Assembly: GCA_030065055.1 (NCBI GenBank)
Contig: JASJDS010000109.1
Coordinates: forward strand, 1 to 34,275
From: Calothrix sp. MO_192.B10
GTDB taxonomy: Bacteria > Cyanobacteriota > Cyanobacteriia > Cyanobacteriales > Nostocaceae
Direction of reading: 5' to 3'
Length of the DNA: 34,275 nucleotides
A program made the translations under genes and the position numbers. The notes under the pieces are model-generated. The model did no database searches and was not told where the DNA came from. It worked only from the letters and a program-made list of their open reading frames with translations. Numbering within the stretch: position 1 is the first letter of the stretch; every line of letters begins with the position of its first letter. Shown piece after piece: positions 33,731-34,275 of this stretch.

Positions 33731-34275
33731 TATGTATGTACCTCTAACTTAGAGGCGAATACATCTGCTATTCCCCCGATATTTTTCACTCCAGCTAATT
33801 CAATTAGAGGAATATGTAAATTTAACTCTTCCATAACCATCATAATGATTTCTGCCCTATCCATTGAATCAATTCCTAAATCTTGTAGGCTATCAGCAGG
33901 TTTTAGGGGGAACTCTGATAATTTTGGAACTACTTCATAAGTGTGTTTCTTAATAATTTCAATGATGGGATTATTGTTTATGCGAGATTCAGAAAAATCA
34001 TTGTTAGATTCACCTTGTTGTTTGATTTTTTGAATCATTTGATTGGCTTGTTGAATCGTTAATTCATGATTTGCAACCTGATTCAGTATGGAACGTATTT
34101 TTTCCCTTAAGTTCTCTTGTGAATCCTGAGATAAATCCAGATTGGGTGAAGATACTTTTGTCGGAACTTGATTCGGAGGAGGTAATTCTTTACTATCTGT
34201 GGACAAAATTTCTTGTGTAATATATTCAGCTAAATCCAGTAAGGTAGGGTGATCGTATACCTTGGTTGCCTTTAT
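33730..34275 (-). CDS. C-terminal part of a larger protein with two carrier domains (5' end outside window)
   Basis: Partial, 181 residues. The frame is open to the window edge, and the first residues, ATKVYDHPTLLDLAEYITQE, form the last helices of one ACP. A Ser/Pro-rich linker and a 23-residue helical motif (34030-34098) follow, then a second ACP (33740-33940) with GIDSMDRAEI (phosphopantetheine Ser codon at 33865-33867). An internal TTG at 34206 could be mistaken for a start and would make the second ACP look free-standing. The DSMDRAEI form resembles stand-alone donor ACPs of HMG cassettes. Its stop overlaps the KS start by one base. The acetyl-donor ACP thus seems fused to the upstream synthase, whose own ACP may be the acceptor. 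Confidence 0.88.
   Translation of the reverse strand: MKATKVYDHPTLLDLAEYITQEILSTDSKELPPPNQVPTKVSSPNLDLSQDSQENLREKIRSILNQVANHELTIQQANQMIQKIKQQGESNNDFSESRINNNPIIEIIKKHTYEVVPKLSEFPLKPADSLQDLGIDSMDRAEIIMMVMEELNLHIPLIELAGVKNIGGIADVFASKLEVHT

Noticed and set aside
34204-34206. TTG as the start of a free-standing 158-residue ACP
   Set aside because: The frame upstream stays open to the edge and encodes a typical ACP C-terminus, so the domain is part of a larger protein.

Overview
The window looks like chromosomal DNA of a filamentous, probably heterocyst-forming cyanobacterium (Nostocales). The signs are many HIP1 octamers (GCGATCGC), tandem heptamer repeats of the CAACTAA type, a CYP110-like P450, a DevBCA-type exporter, and several families of short palindromic repeats between genes. 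No rRNA genes and no CRISPR array were seen. All assignments come from reading motifs; no database search was possible.

Left part (1-3273): a tightly coupled three-gene plus-strand operon encoding a DUF262 protein, an AAA ATPase with a DUF3696-like C-terminus, and an unrecognised 257-residue protein. This is a candidate defence module. A bidirectional hairpin closes it.

Accessory oxidative region (3379-10392): on the minus strand a flavin monooxygenase and three short-chain dehydrogenases (SDRs). Two of the SDRs are close tandem paralogues, and a 62-bp remnant of the third SDR gene lies between them, which records an old duplication and deletion. A PD-(D/E)XK-like protein and a CYP110-like P450 follow on the plus strand.

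Housekeeping block (10711-15301): class II aldolase-like protein, secreted TPR protein, ruvB, hisF, a small two-helix membrane protein and tRNA-Ala(GGC). The gaps here are rich in palindromes and simple repeats.

Biosynthetic gene cluster (15515 to beyond the right edge), all on the minus strand. In transcription order: the C-terminus of a larger protein carrying two carrier domains; a decarboxylating ketosynthase (active-site Cys replaced by Ser); an HMG-CoA-synthase-like enzyme; ECH1; a 1894-residue ECH2-ER-KS-AT-ACP protein; a 1403-residue C-A-PCP-TE NRPS; an SRPBCC protein; a fatty-acid desaturase; and a DevB-DevC-DevA exporter. This is a beta-branching (HMG-cassette) PKS/NRPS pathway with the same cassette order as the curacin and jamaicamide pathways.

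The A domain reads the code DFWNIGMVHK, the threonine signature. The only PKS extension module in view has a malonyl-type AT and no ketoreductase. The TE would therefore receive a beta-keto-acyl-threonine, a substrate suited to a tetramic acid, a lactone or simple hydrolysis. The most unusual feature is a 23-residue helical motif present three times in the ER-KS linker and once, without gaps, between the two carrier domains of the upstream protein.
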